64,000 nt of DNA, taken from contig NZ_JBMSDT010000002.1 in NCBI RefSeq assembly GCF_049445795.1, positions 310,001 through 374,000 of the forward strand, read 5' to 3'. Every line of letters starts with the position of its first letter. Within the stretch, counting starts at the first letter, position 1. Of this stretch, positions 8,770 through 17,925 are shown piece by piece. Made by a program: the position numbers and the translations under genes. Source of the stretch: Larkinella sp049445795. Lineage in GTDB: Bacteria > Bacteroidota > Bacteroidia > Cytophagales > Spirosomataceae. A model generated the notes under the pieces. It worked only from the letters and a program-made list of their open reading frames with translations, did no database searches and was not told the DNA's origin.

Positions 8770-11700
8770 TTAATGTTTTAAAATTTTCAGCGTGTGTTTC
8801 AAGTCGTCTCCCCGTTGAATCCGGAGCAGATACAGACCCGCCGGTAAACCGTAGGGCTGGACGTTCAACATCGCCTTTCCGGCTTCAATTTGCGTATCCT
8901 GAGCCGATAAGGTGATCTGCTTTCCGACAGGCGAGACAATGGAAAAACGGTAAGGAGCCAGCGGTATGGGCGAATCCTGAGTTTCGGCAGGCAGACTGAC
9001 CACCAACTGATCGCGGAACGGATTCGGGAAAGCGGTCCAGACAGTTTCGGCCGATTCGGCCGAGATCCGCGCCGACGACGGACAGGTCAACGTTTTGGGT
9101 GCCTGTTTCAGGATATACGTACTGTTAAGCACCTTGGCGCTGATCACATGCGGTTTGTTGTCTTTCAGGCTGGCCGGAGTCGGAAACAAATAGGCATGAA
9201 CTCCATTCCCCTTTCCGGCGTTCAGCAGGTCGGATCGGAAGATATTCGCTTCGGCCGTCCCGATCACCTTCCCGTCGGCCGAGAATTCAACCGTCAGCGG
9301 GGCATTCGGTTTGTTGCGATCCCAGACCCAGCCCCGAATCGATCCACATTCCACTTTATCCAGAAATCCTTCAAAATTCCCCGTTACGACTCCGCCGGAA
9401 ACATCCGTCTGAACCGTTAGTTGGAACACATCGGTGACCGTAGCACCCTGGTTGTCAGTGGCCTTTACCGTTACGTTCACGACGCCGGTCGTAGCCGGGG
9501 TTCCCGCAATAACCTGATTGGCTCCCGAGTAGGTCAGACCGGCGGGCAAACCGGATACCTCAACTTTTGAAATGCTGCCATCCTTGTCGGCAAACACACC
9601 CGTTCCGATGGTGTAAGTAAAGGCTTTCCCGACGGTAGCCGTCTGGTCCGGGATCGGTTGAACAACCACCGGAGGTTGATTTTCCACCGGAGCCGGGTAA
9701 ACCGTCAGCCGGAAACTCGTCGTCACCGAAGCCCCATGATCATCGACGGCTTTTACTGTTACGGTCGTGGTGGTTGGTTCACTAACCGTACTGATCAAAG
9801 CCCGTTGTTGGCTGGAGGGTGGCACGGGTGTTCCGCTGATGATCCGAACTGGGGGCGCATAGGTCAATCCGTCTGGTAACGCACTTGTAATCTCAACGGA
9901 TGTAATTGTTCCGTCGGTATCGACAAACACCTGGTTACCAATGGCGTAACTGAACGCCTGACCAATGGTTGCCTGCTGATCCGGAATCGTCTGGGCTACG
10001 ATGGGCGGATTGTTGGACGCGGGTGGTGCCGTAGCGGAGACGACGGTCAGTTTGAAACTAGCTGTACCCACCGCGCCGTCGTCGTCGGTCGCTTTGACAA
10101 GAATGGTCGCTGTGCCGGGGGTTGTCAGGGTTCCGCTGATCATCCGGGTACCGGCATCGTACAGTAACCCGGCCGGTAAGCCCTCAACCGCCAGACTGAC
10201 AACGGTGCCGTCGGGATCGGAGAAGATTTCGAGCGGAATCTGAAAGCTAAACGACTGACCGACCACAACCGTCTGATCAACCGGAGCCTGCACGATGGCC
10301 GGAGGCTGGTTCGAAACCGGAGCTGCCTGAACGGTTATTTTAAAAGTGGTTACAGCCGTAGCGCTCTGGGCATCGGTTGCCCGGGCCGTTACCGTAGTGA
10401 CGCCTGCAGTGGTAGGGATACCACTAATCAGGCGCGTTGACGCATTGTAGGACAGGCCCGCGGGCAAACCGCTCAGTTGAACGCTCGTCAGGTTGTTGTC
10501 TGGGTCAGTAAACACACCGGCTTCAAGTGTGTAAACAAATGGCTGATCAACCATTCCAACCTGGTCCGGAATCGTCTGGTTGACCACGGGGGGGCGGTTG
10601 GCCGGAGCCGCGGTCACGACCACCGTTACGAGTGCCGGGGTGTAGCCGCCTTCCCCATCCGAAACGATCAGGCTGGCCGTGAACGTACCCAACTGGGTCG
10701 GGGTTCCCCGGAACGTCCGGCTGGGTTGATCATAAGTCAGGCCCGCGATGCCACCGCTGATGGCGTAGATCATGGTCTGCCCTTCTTCATGCTGAAATTC
10801 CGGAATGGTGTAAGAAAAAGGCACGCCCTGATACGCCGTTTGAATGGTAATCGGGACAGCAACCGGCGGTATGTTCGTCGGATCAGACGTTTGGGCCGTA
10901 CTGGGCGGACAGGTCAATACCCGGGGCGACCCTTTGAGGTAATAATCCGAATTTTCAATCCGCATGCTGATCGTATGCGGTTGTCCATCTTTCAAGCTGG
11001 CGGGAATGATATACTGAAATCCGTGTACCCCATTGCCTTTTTTAGCAGCCGCTACATCGGGCCGGTATACGTCGGCGTTGAACGTGGCAATGACATTCAT
11101 ACCGTCCAGGACTTCAATCGGCATGGGCGTGTTGGGCAGGTTCTTGTCCCAGACCCAGCCCCAGATATCACCCTCGCAATTATAGGTATCCAGATAGCCT
11201 TCAAAATTACCGGTGCGTTTGACGGGCGGGGCAGCTTCCCGGATCGTTAGCTGGAAAATGGCCGACGAGACGGCCTCCGACGGATCGGCGGCCGAATACG
11301 TCAACGAGTAAACGCCGGCCGTTGTGGGCGTGCCGCTCAGTATACCGGTTTCGGCCGAATACGTAAGCCCCGGAACGACACCGACCAGGGTGTTGACCAG
11401 CGGTTGCTCTTCAGGGTCTGTAAATGCGGGCAATGTATAGGAGAACGCACTTCCGACCTGCCCGGACTGAGCCGTTAAAACCGGGGCCACCGGCGGCTGA
11501 TTGGTCGCAACCGAGTCGACCACCGTCAACCGGAAACTACCCGTTGCGACCGCATCCAGGTTGTCGCGGGCAGTCAGCGTCACCAGCATGGCCTCAACGC
11601 GGGTCGGCGTCCCGGAAAATACGCCCGACGAACGATCCCACTGGATACCCTGGGGGAGGCTGCCCACGTTTACACTGACAATCTGGCCATCGGAATCCGT

Positions 11701-13242
11701 AAAAGCCTGACCAATCGAATAGCTGAACGGTTTTCCCACGGTGGCCGTCTGATCGGTAAGCGGAGTGCTCAAAACCGGCAAACTGTTGATCACCGGCGGT
11801 TCATTCCGCAGTAAATCCTCATCAATTTCGATCCGGACCGGTTTTTTACCGTTTTGCTGGTAGCGTTGATTCCAGCGTTCCTGCGCAATGATATGGGATT
11901 TCAGAATATCCGATAATTTATACCCGATGGCCGCACCGGAGGTTTGCACCTGCGTCACCGGCTGATTCAGTAACCCACTATCGACCACTTTCCTGATTAG
12001 TTCCGTCAATTTAGCCCTTGCATCCTTGCCCCCGAAATTGGCCAGCGTCAACATTTTTGCACCGTGCTCGAAACATTGCTCGATCTGCTCGTAGTACTTG
12101 TCGACCGATACCGACCCGTGAAACATGCCATCGACGGCGTTGATCATAAATGCGCCGGGTTTCAGGTTGGTCCGCACCACATCCATCGAAAACCGGTGAT
12201 TATAATCCGGACCGTCGTTAAATTTCAACCCGTCGGCGGTTTGGCCCAGGTTCTTGAAGGCAAACGTTGCCCGCAGGCCCGATAACCGGTCCCAGACACA
12301 ACCGTGTTGGTTGACCATCACAATGGCCGGATCAACGCCTTTAACCGTTGCATTGATTTTATCGATAAATCCTTTCAGTTGCCGGTGCCGGAAAACATAC
12401 CAGTCGTTTCCCCGAACGCCCAATTGCGAAGCGTACGGATCGTTCCGGTTATTGGCGGGTGGCATAACCCGGCTCCAGTCGCTAAAGTCAGTACCCCAGC
12501 GCTGGTTTAGTTGTGACAGGCTGAAGCGGGCCTGAAGGTATTGCCGAAACGCCCGGAGTTCGTAAATGCTGTAATCGTAGGGAACTACGTATTTTCCGCC
12601 CGTCGGGGGGTCATAAACCGGTGAGTATTCCGACTCGAGCGCGGCCGAAGCCACCACCGAGAAGAACAATAAATTTCCCTGTTGCTGTAAGTAATGATAC
12701 CGCTCAGCTACTTCTTTCACAAATCCGCTGGCCCGATCGATGGTCGGCTGGTGTGAAAATGAAAACTGAACAATGCCGTGATTGGTGCTCCGCGAGCTGT
12801 CGGCCGCCTGCATGGTTTCGTGCCGGGTCCAGAAGCCGCCCAGCCGGGTCGCATCGCGACCGACGTGGACCCGCAGGGCAATTTTCAGTCCCAGCCGTTG
12901 GGCCGTCTGAACGTGCGAATCGACCACCTCCCAGATCGGGCTGCTGTCAACGGTCGGATAAACCCGGTCCCAGTTGACCGTAATTTCGACCGCATTACAG
13001 CCCGTCGCAGCCGAGTGCTCAATGCGCTCGTCATCAACCCGGGGGTCCATTTCAAAGTTAAAGATCGTTAGTCCCACATACCGTTTATTGTCAGTGGTGA
13101 CCGAAGCAACCCGGGCGGTTTTCGGTGGCTGGGGCGCTAACTTATCGGCCGGATTGGCCCTACCAATCAATACGTTTGTAACGAGAAGCAATAATACTTG
13201 AAACGTAATCGCTACAATGCGGCCAGGTAGTGCTGTACTCAT
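8770..13242 (-). CDS. secreted multidomain glycosidase-like protein with Ig repeats and T9SS sorting domain
   Basis: Surface or secreted protein of 1490 residues. Signal peptide at 1-30. A TIM-barrel-like region (about 45-440) resembles beta-galactosidase/GH42-type enzymes ('GCNAVEITVNWDRVYP', 'FRQYLQARFSLSQLNQRWG'). LESEYS at about 200 could hold a catalytic Glu. From about 480 to 1285 there are roughly seven putative Ig (He_PIG) repeats with 'NQPP..V...PDQTATVGKAF' and 'DPDG' motifs. They are interrupted at about 676-777, and followed at about 1287-1387, by two copies of a Cys-containing 'GWVWD..(K)PN' module. A T9SS type-A sorting domain follows ('AFPNPF' at about 1400, ending KILKH). The enzyme class is inferred. 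It has its own terminator, no operon partner and no adjacent sugar transporter. Confidence 0.8.
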   Translation of the reverse strand: MSTALPGRIVAITFQVLLLLVTNVLIGRANPADKLAPQPPKTARVASVTTDNKRYVGLTIFNFEMDPRVDDERIEHSAATGCNAVEITVNWDRVYPTVDSSPIWEVVDSHVQTAQRLGLKIALRVHVGRDATRLGGFWTRHETMQAADSSRSTNHGIVQFSFSHQPTIDRASGFVKEVAERYHYLQQQGNLLFFSVVASAALESEYSPVYDPPTGGKYVVPYDYSIYELRAFRQYLQARFSLSQLNQRWGTDFSDWSRVMPPANNRNDPYASQLGVRGNDWYVFRHRQLKGFIDKINATVKGVDPAIVMVNQHGCVWDRLSGLRATFAFKNLGQTADGLKFNDGPDYNHRFSMDVVRTNLKPGAFMINAVDGMFHGSVSVDKYYEQIEQCFEHGAKMLTLANFGGKDARAKLTELIRKVVDSGLLNQPVTQVQTSGAAIGYKLSDILKSHIIAQERWNQRYQQNGKKPVRIEIDEDLLRNEPPVINSLPVLSTPLTDQTATVGKPFSYSIGQAFTDSDGQIVSVNVGSLPQGIQWDRSSGVFSGTPTRVEAMLVTLTARDNLDAVATGSFRLTVVDSVATNQPPVAPVLTAQSGQVGSAFSYTLPAFTDPEEQPLVNTLVGVVPGLTYSAETGILSGTPTTAGVYSLTYSAADPSEAVSSAIFQLTIREAAPPVKRTGNFEGYLDTYNCEGDIWGWVWDKNLPNTPMPIEVLDGMNVIATFNADVYRPDVAAAKKGNGVHGFQYIIPASLKDGQPHTISMRIENSDYYLKGSPRVLTCPPSTAQTSDPTNIPPVAVPITIQTAYQGVPFSYTIPEFQHEEGQTMIYAISGGIAGLTYDQPSRTFRGTPTQLGTFTASLIVSDGEGGYTPALVTVVVTAAPANRPPVVNQTIPDQVGMVDQPFVYTLEAGVFTDPDNNLTSVQLSGLPAGLSYNASTRLISGIPTTAGVTTVTARATDAQSATAVTTFKITVQAAPVSNQPPAIVQAPVDQTVVVGQSFSFQIPLEIFSDPDGTVVSLAVEGLPAGLLYDAGTRMISGTLTTPGTATILVKATDDDGAVGTASFKLTVVSATAPPASNNPPIVAQTIPDQQATIGQAFSYAIGNQVFVDTDGTITSVEITSALPDGLTYAPPVRIISGTPVPPSSQQRALISTVSEPTTTTVTVKAVDDHGASVTTSFRLTVYPAPVENQPPVVVQPIPDQTATVGKAFTYTIGTGVFADKDGSISKVEVSGLPAGLTYSGANQVIAGTPATTGVVNVTVKATDNQGATVTDVFQLTVQTDVSGGVVTGNFEGFLDKVECGSIRGWVWDRNKPNAPLTVEFSADGKVIGTAEANIFRSDLLNAGKGNGVHAYLFPTPASLKDNKPHVISAKVLNSTYILKQAPKTLTCPSSARISAESAETVWTAFPNPFRDQLVVSLPAETQDSPIPLAPYRFSIVSPVGKQITLSAQDTQIEAGKAMLNVQPYGLPAGLYLLRIQRGDDLKHTLKILKH

Positions 13243-13767
13243 AATTGCGTTGAGTTTTAAAAGATTTCAACTAACAGGTTTCACAGGAATACTCTTGATT
13301 CGTACTTGTTTTTCGCATTAAACCCATAGTATTCCCCGACAACTAATCAACTAGTTGGGCCCAATCAACCGATAAAGTTGTCTGACAATAAAAATGAAAG
13401 TCTGTTGCGAATAGGAGTATACAAAAGCAATGCCAACGAAACGTTTTGTTATTTTTTGGTATAAATATCTGATTTACAATTTTATCTAGTTAAGTAGATA
13501 AAATAATAGGAAATTAGAAACTGGTTAGAGGTGTTTTTTTCGGGACTAGTTGCAGCCTTTAGTTTGTCGACTAATAGAGACCGAACAGAGAAGATTTATC
13601 GAATAGTGAAAGAGGTAAATCAGAAGGATTATTTGTCGGGAGATGAGCGATTCAAAAACCGTTCCCGGGAGGCAATAAACGATGATACCGCTGGCGATTT
13701 CAACTTTTAAAGCTGCTCATCGCCAGGGGTATCAGGCACAATTCAAGGTTTGATTGCAGAGGATACG
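13243..13767. other. 525-bp intergenic region with one long stem-loop
   Basis: AT-rich upstream region of the 1490-aa gene. No ORF is supported. At 13684-13733 an imperfect stem (GATACC-GCTGGCGAT paired with ATCGCCAG-GGGTATC, loop about 20 nt) lies 34 bp beyond the end of the globin remnant. It may be the terminator or processing structure of the LytS/LytTR operon. Confidence 0.4.
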
Positions 13768-13919
13768 TCAGAGAATTTCGTCAGCAAGATAGGGGCCACC
13801 GGTTTCGCCCCAGCCCCACACGGGCATGGGCGCTTCGGTCGGAACCGGGTTGTCAGTTGTTCAAGCCGGTCGGTGCCGCCCAGCCAGTCGTGTAACGTAG
13901 GCGTAGCGCGTTCGTTCAT
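13768..13919 (-). pseudogene. truncated haemoglobin (globin family) remnant with internal deletion
   Basis: The minus strand begins ATG with 'PTLHDWLGGTDRLEQLTTRF', the typical N-terminus of bacterial group II-type truncated globins (helix B region). It then jumps, with a change of frame, to 'EAPMPVWGWGETGGPYLADE', which is the typical C-terminal tail of the same family. About 90 residues containing the haem-binding helices E-G are missing between CGGTTC and CGACCGAAG, and the remaining 152 bp are not a multiple of three. A functional globin would need about 135-140 residues. It lies 32 bp downstream of the LytTR gene, so it was probably the third gene of that operon. Identification rests on recognising both ends, not on an alignment. 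Confidence 0.65.
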
Positions 13920-13951
13920 AAGCTTGTTGTCGAACAAGTTCAGGGAATAGT

Positions 13952-14674
13952 TTACAACATGACATTATCACTATGTAAAGCCCTCAAAGCCTGGTGCTTG
14001 TAATTCCGGCCCAGTGGCAGTGTTTTATCACCGACCTGGACCGATAACGGCGTAAAAGCCGTTACCTTGTCGATCGCAACCAGAAACGAGCGATGAATGC
14101 GGATGAATTTGGTTTCGGGCAATTTCTGCTCCAGGTAACTGATTTTCTGGTACGTAATAATCTGTCGGTCGGGCAACTTCACCCGAACATAGTCGCGCAG
14201 GCTTTCGATGTAGAGAATGTCCCGCAGATACACTTTAACCATTTCGCGGTCTTCCCGCAAAAAAATGTAAGCCCGGTCATAATCACTGGTCGCCGAATTG
14301 GTCACAGCTTCGGCCGGAACCGGCTGCTGACCCTGGTACACCTTGCTGATCGACCGCAGAAACCGCTCGAAGGTGACCGGTTTTAGCAGGTAATCGACTA
14401 CGTCGAGGTCGTAGGCATCGACGGCGTAATCGCGGTAGGCCGTGGTCATGATCACAGGCGGGCGGTTTTTGAGCGATCGCAGCAAGTCCATCCCCGAAAT
14501 CTGCGGCAGTTCGATGTCCAGAAACAGCAAATCGACCGCCCGGGACTGCAGAAACGTAAACGCTTCGACGGCGTTGGTATAACTGCGAATCAAGGTCAAT
14601 CCCTCGACCCGCCGAACGTAGGATTCGAGCAGATTCAGCGCCAGCGGTTCGTCTTCGATGATGATACACTTCAT
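13952..14674 (-). CDS. LytTR-family response regulator
   Basis: Response regulator of 240 residues. Receiver domain (about 1-120) with acidic pair EDE at 7-9, phosphoacceptor Asp in LLFLDIELPQ (about 54) and the conserved Lys in LLKPV. C-terminal LytTR DNA-binding domain (about 140-235) with 'ILYIESLRDYVRV' and 'FIRIHRSFLVAIDKV'. It starts one base after the stop of the upstream histidine kinase gene on the same strand, so the two are certainly cotranscribed and translationally coupled. It would regulate genes by binding direct repeats, as other LytTR proteins do. Targets are unknown. Confidence 0.93.
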   Translation of the reverse strand: MKCIIIEDEPLALNLLESYVRRVEGLTLIRSYTNAVEAFTFLQSRAVDLLFLDIELPQISGMDLLRSLKNRPPVIMTTAYRDYAVDAYDLDVVDYLLKPVTFERFLRSISKVYQGQQPVPAEAVTNSATSDYDRAYIFLREDREMVKVYLRDILYIESLRDYVRVKLPDRQIITYQKISYLEQKLPETKFIRIHRSFLVAIDKVTAFTPLSVQVGDKTLPLGRNYKHQALRALHSDNVML

Positions 14675-14675
14675 G

Positions 14676-15800
14676 TCAGTTTGAGGTCATCGGTTCGGTT
14701 TGCGGTACGACGGTTCCGGACGATCGCATGGCGGCCAATTCAATCTTCAACACGACCAGGTACGTCTCTTCCTCATTGAACAGGTTCAGCGAATACCGGT
14801 CGCCGTAAATAATGTCAAGCCGTTTCCGGACGTTCTGCAAGCCAATCCCGGCATGAGCCTGCGCACCCGGTTTTGGCAACTGGCTCACCTTGCTATTCTC
14901 AATCTTGAAAATCAGGTCCTCCTCGTTGACCAGCACATCGACCCGCACCCAGACGCAGTCGAGTTGCTTGCTAACGCCGTGTTTAAAGCTGTTTTCGACA
15001 AACGGCAGCATGATCAGCGGGGCAATCTGCATTCCGTCGAGGGGCGTGTACACGTTCAACGACACATCCAGCCGGTCGCCGTAACGGATTTTTTCCAAGG
15101 TAATGTAATTCTCGATGTACTGTATTTCTTTTCGGAGCGGCACCAACGACAGATTGCTGTCGTACAGCATGTAGCTCATCAGTTCCGACAGTTTAAATAC
15201 AATTTCGGGCGATTTGGGCGAACCCGTCAGCGTCAGGGCATACAGGTTATTGAGTGTATTGAACAGAAAATGCGGATGAATTTGCGATTTGAGCAGCTTC
15301 AGTTCGGCTTCCAGTTTTTCACGGGCCAGTTGCTGGGTCATTTCCCGCAGTTGCTGGGTTCCCTGCTGGTCGAGATACCAGTGTTTCATGAGGTGAAAAG
15401 CCGCCGGAATAGCCGCCATGGAGTACAGCCCGAAGATATAAATGAGAATTTTCGGCAGAAAAATGACCGGCATCGAGAGCGCATCCGGGTAATAATTGGG
15501 ATAAATCACGTAATAAGCGATCAGCCGGGCTAGCAGACCAGCCACAGCCATCGACAGCAGCAGATACAACAGAAAGTGCCCATACCGTTTACGGATAAAA
15601 TAGTTGTCGATCAGCACATACAGCAACTGGTAGGTTGCCAGCATTTTGAACGGCAATTCGATCAACGCGATGGTAAACCGCTCCCGATAATCGTCGTCAA
15701 TACTGCCCCAAACCAGCCCTTCATACAACAACAGCAAGAGCCAGAACAGGCCATGCCAGACCAGGCGGTAACGAAACAGTAGTTTGTAAAGCAAGTCCAT
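14676..15800 (-). CDS. LytS-like sensor histidine kinase
   Basis: Membrane sensor kinase of 374 residues from the ATG at 15800 (MDLLYKLLF). An upstream ATG at 15839 gives 13 extra residues without membrane or signal character. Four predicted membrane segments lie in the first 150 residues. A coiled coil ('REMTQQLAREKLEAELKLLK') then leads into the His_kinase phosphoacceptor block 'HPHFLFNTLNNLYAL' at about 180-195, and an ATPase domain with PFVENSFKHG (N box) and GIGLQNVRKRL. Partner of the adjacent LytTR regulator. No periplasmic sensor domain is visible, so the stimulus is probably membrane-borne or cytosolic. Confidence 0.92.
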   Translation of the reverse strand: MDLLYKLLFRYRLVWHGLFWLLLLLYEGLVWGSIDDDYRERFTIALIELPFKMLATYQLLYVLIDNYFIRKRYGHFLLYLLLSMAVAGLLARLIAYYVIYPNYYPDALSMPVIFLPKILIYIFGLYSMAAIPAAFHLMKHWYLDQQGTQQLREMTQQLAREKLEAELKLLKSQIHPHFLFNTLNNLYALTLTGSPKSPEIVFKLSELMSYMLYDSNLSLVPLRKEIQYIENYITLEKIRYGDRLDVSLNVYTPLDGMQIAPLIMLPFVENSFKHGVSKQLDCVWVRVDVLVNEEDLIFKIENSKVSQLPKPGAQAHAGIGLQNVRKRLDIIYGDRYSLNLFNEEETYLVVLKIELAAMRSSGTVVPQTEPMTSN

Positions 15801-16046
15801 CGGCGGTGAAACGGTCGTTCGTGTCCCTAAAGGTACCACATTGCCCCATTGGGCGGTTTATTACCGGGTCTTTTTTAGACGAACGACAACCGCAGCCGAC
15901 GAACGGCACGCCAACCCGGCCAATGCACTTTATCCGGTTTTTGCCCCCTCTGTCGAGCCCGGTTTTGGGTTAGCCTAATAATCCGGTTTGGTATCCGGAT
16001 GCGGTCTTTCTTCGTAGCAACAATCTTTCCAATTGTGTCCGAACCG

Positions 16047-16784
16047 ATGAAACAACGAATGAACTTCCGTCTGGGCTGGCTGGGTGCCGCCCTGCTCCTT
16101 GCGGGCTTTTCTGCCCAGGCCCAACCTGACGCCTACTACCAGTCCTGCCGCTGGCAGTTGCACACCGATGCGGTTTCGCAGGCCACCGTCGTCGTGTTTC
16201 ACGACCAGCAAAATCGGGTCATTTACCGGGAAACGTTGCCGGGCCAGCACATTCGCCTGACGCCCAAAAACGTCCGGCGACTCGACGACATCTGCGCGCG
16301 GCTGACCAATCATCAACTGGTAGCTTCGGTTCTCCCGGCCAACGCGCTCGACCAACCCCTGTCTGGCAGTCCTGAAACTCCCGTCAGCCGGGTTTCCAAC
16401 CCGGTTTCACTCCTTCAATGGCCTTTGCCCGATTCAAGCCAGCGCGGTTTCCGGGCCAATGTCGTTCCGTCACCTGCCTTTAAAGTGGCCGTTCATTACA
16501 CCAACGCGGGCGACGAACCGGTTTCTGTTCAGTTGCTCGATCCGAACGGCCACTCAGTTTACCGCGAAACAAGTCTTCATCTGAAATACAAACGCTACCT
16601 GGACATGGGCCAGTTAGCCCTGGGCGTTTACGAGCTTGTGCTATCAACGACCCAGTATCGGTATCGCTACCACCTGCGCATCGAATCCGGAAACGCGCAA
16701 AACCGGCCGGTTTTGCTGGGTGCTTTCGGCGAAGCGATGGCTTCCCCACCGTTGACCGCCCAATCAGGCACCCTGCTGCAATAA
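16047..16784 (+). CDS. secreted protein of unknown function, 245 aa
   Basis: No family recognised. An N-terminal signal peptide (MNFRLGWLGAALLLAGFSAQA) is clear if translation starts at 16047 or 16059. The ATG at 15999 would place 16 residues in front of it and is less likely. The mature protein appears all-beta with two similar strand patterns ('VVVFHDQQNRVIYRETLPGQ' near residue 50 and 'VQLLDPNGHSVYRETSLHLK' near 175), suggesting two related Ig-like or jelly-roll domains. It is divergent from the LytS/LytTR operon and may be a target of it (inference from position only). Its 3' end overlaps the DUF1304 gene by 21 bp. Confidence 0.65.
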   Translation: MKQRMNFRLGWLGAALLLAGFSAQAQPDAYYQSCRWQLHTDAVSQATVVVFHDQQNRVIYRETLPGQHIRLTPKNVRRLDDICARLTNHQLVASVLPANALDQPLSGSPETPVSRVSNPVSLLQWPLPDSSQRGFRANVVPSPAFKVAVHYTNAGDEPVSVQLLDPNGHSVYRETSLHLKYKRYLDMGQLALGVYELVLSTTQYRYRYHLRIESGNAQNRPVLLGAFGEAMASPPLTAQSGTLLQ

Positions 16785-17135
16785 AAGCAAGCCGATGGTG
16801 ACCAGGGCCGGGAGCGCCTGGGTGACGAAAATCTTCCGGTCGGCGGTGGCGGCTCCGTAGAGCCCGGCCACCGCCACACAACCCAGAAAGAAGTAAGCCA
16901 CGTTGCGCTGCCAGGCCGGGTCGCCGATGAGCAGCGACCAGAGCAGCCCGGCGGCCAGAAAACCGTTGTACAGCCCCTGGTTGGCTGCCAGGGCCTTCGT
17001 GGCCGGGAACAGGTGCGCCGGAAAGTTTTTGAAAACCTTCGGGCCGCGCGTGGTCCAGGCAAACATTTCGAGCCACAGGATGTAGAGGTGCAGCAGGGCC
17101 ACGAGGCCAATCAGGAGTTGCGTGAGCAGTTGCAT
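16764..17135 (-). CDS. DUF1304 membrane protein
   Basis: Small integral membrane protein of 123 residues with four hydrophobic segments. It matches DUF1304: 'LLIGLVALLHLYILWLEMF' at the N-terminus, 'NQGLYNGFLAAGL' in the middle, and 'VAGLYGAAT' before a last helix ending in LLLQQGA. Its biochemical role is not known. It is transcribed alone and converges with the 245-aa secreted protein, overlapping it by 21 bp. Confidence 0.88.
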   Translation of the reverse strand: MQLLTQLLIGLVALLHLYILWLEMFAWTTRGPKVFKNFPAHLFPATKALAANQGLYNGFLAAGLLWSLLIGDPAWQRNVAYFFLGCVAVAGLYGAATADRKIFVTQALPALVTIGLLLLQQGA

Positions 17136-17238
17136 GGGTTTCAGGATTTACCAAACCGGCTGTTGAATTCTGCCGGTCAACACGATCATTGTTACGCGGC
17201 TTGTTTAAATTTAACGATCTTACGTTAAATACGGCCGT

Positions 17239-17823
17239 ATGGAACATTATTACCAGAGATTATTCGATTACATCGAAGAAATTCTACTCTTGCCGGAAAC
17301 CGACAAAGCCTCAATCCGTCAGTTGTTTAAACCGGTTTTTGTACCCCGAGACACGATTCTTGAACCCGCCGGGCAGGTTCCCCGCTATCATAACTTCATC
17401 GTTTCGGGGCATATGCGGAACTTCTACATCGACCATGAGGATCGGGAAATCACGACTGATCTCAACGAAGGCCCCCGGTTTTTCACCTCCTATTTCCATT
17501 TTATGAACCAGACGGTTTCCCACGAAAACCTGCACTGTATTACCGACTGCGAACTTCTTCGAATCAGCCGGGATGATGTGGAAGTCGGAGCCCGGCGCAG
17601 CACGACCCAGAAAGATTACACGATTCAGATCCTGCAAAAACACCTGGAGGAAGAAAAAAACCGGATCAACGACATCGCGACCCTGACCGCCGAGGAACGC
17701 TATCGAAAATTTCTTCGGCAAAAACCAGCCATCGTCCAGCACGTACCCTTGCAGTATATTGCCTCTTATCTGGGTATTACCCAGCGGCATCTGAGTAGAC
17801 TCCGGCGAGGCACAGCTTCCTGA
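17239..17823 (+). CDS. Crp/Fnr family transcriptional regulator
   Basis: Transcription factor of 194 residues. An N-terminal cyclic-nucleotide-binding-type beta-barrel (about 20-120, 'RDTILEPAGQVPRYHNFIVSG') is followed by a dimerisation helix and a C-terminal Crp-type helix-turn-helix 'VPLQYIASYLGITQRHLSRL' (about 171-190). The arginine that binds cAMP phosphate is not evident and no Fnr-type cysteine cluster is present, so the effector is probably not cAMP or an iron-sulfur cluster. The DUF2306 gene begins 102 bp downstream and could be regulated by it. Confidence 0.88.
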   Translation: MEHYYQRLFDYIEEILLLPETDKASIRQLFKPVFVPRDTILEPAGQVPRYHNFIVSGHMRNFYIDHEDREITTDLNEGPRFFTSYFHFMNQTVSHENLHCITDCELLRISRDDVEVGARRSTTQKDYTIQILQKHLEEEKNRINDIATLTAEERYRKFLRQKPAIVQHVPLQYIASYLGITQRHLSRLRRGTAS

Positions 17824-17925
17824 CATTCATAGATTTATAAAACCGTTCATCCTTATTAGACAAATGTCTAATGAGCCGGGAAAGAGGGCTTCTTACCTTT
17901 CGTCAACACATAGCCCCTTTCTCCG

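Noticed and set aside
13743..13937. An intact 64-codon gene on the minus strand covering the globin remnant
   Set aside because: The frame changes within the two globin signatures, so the continuous frame mistranslates the second half (RPKRPCPCGAG).
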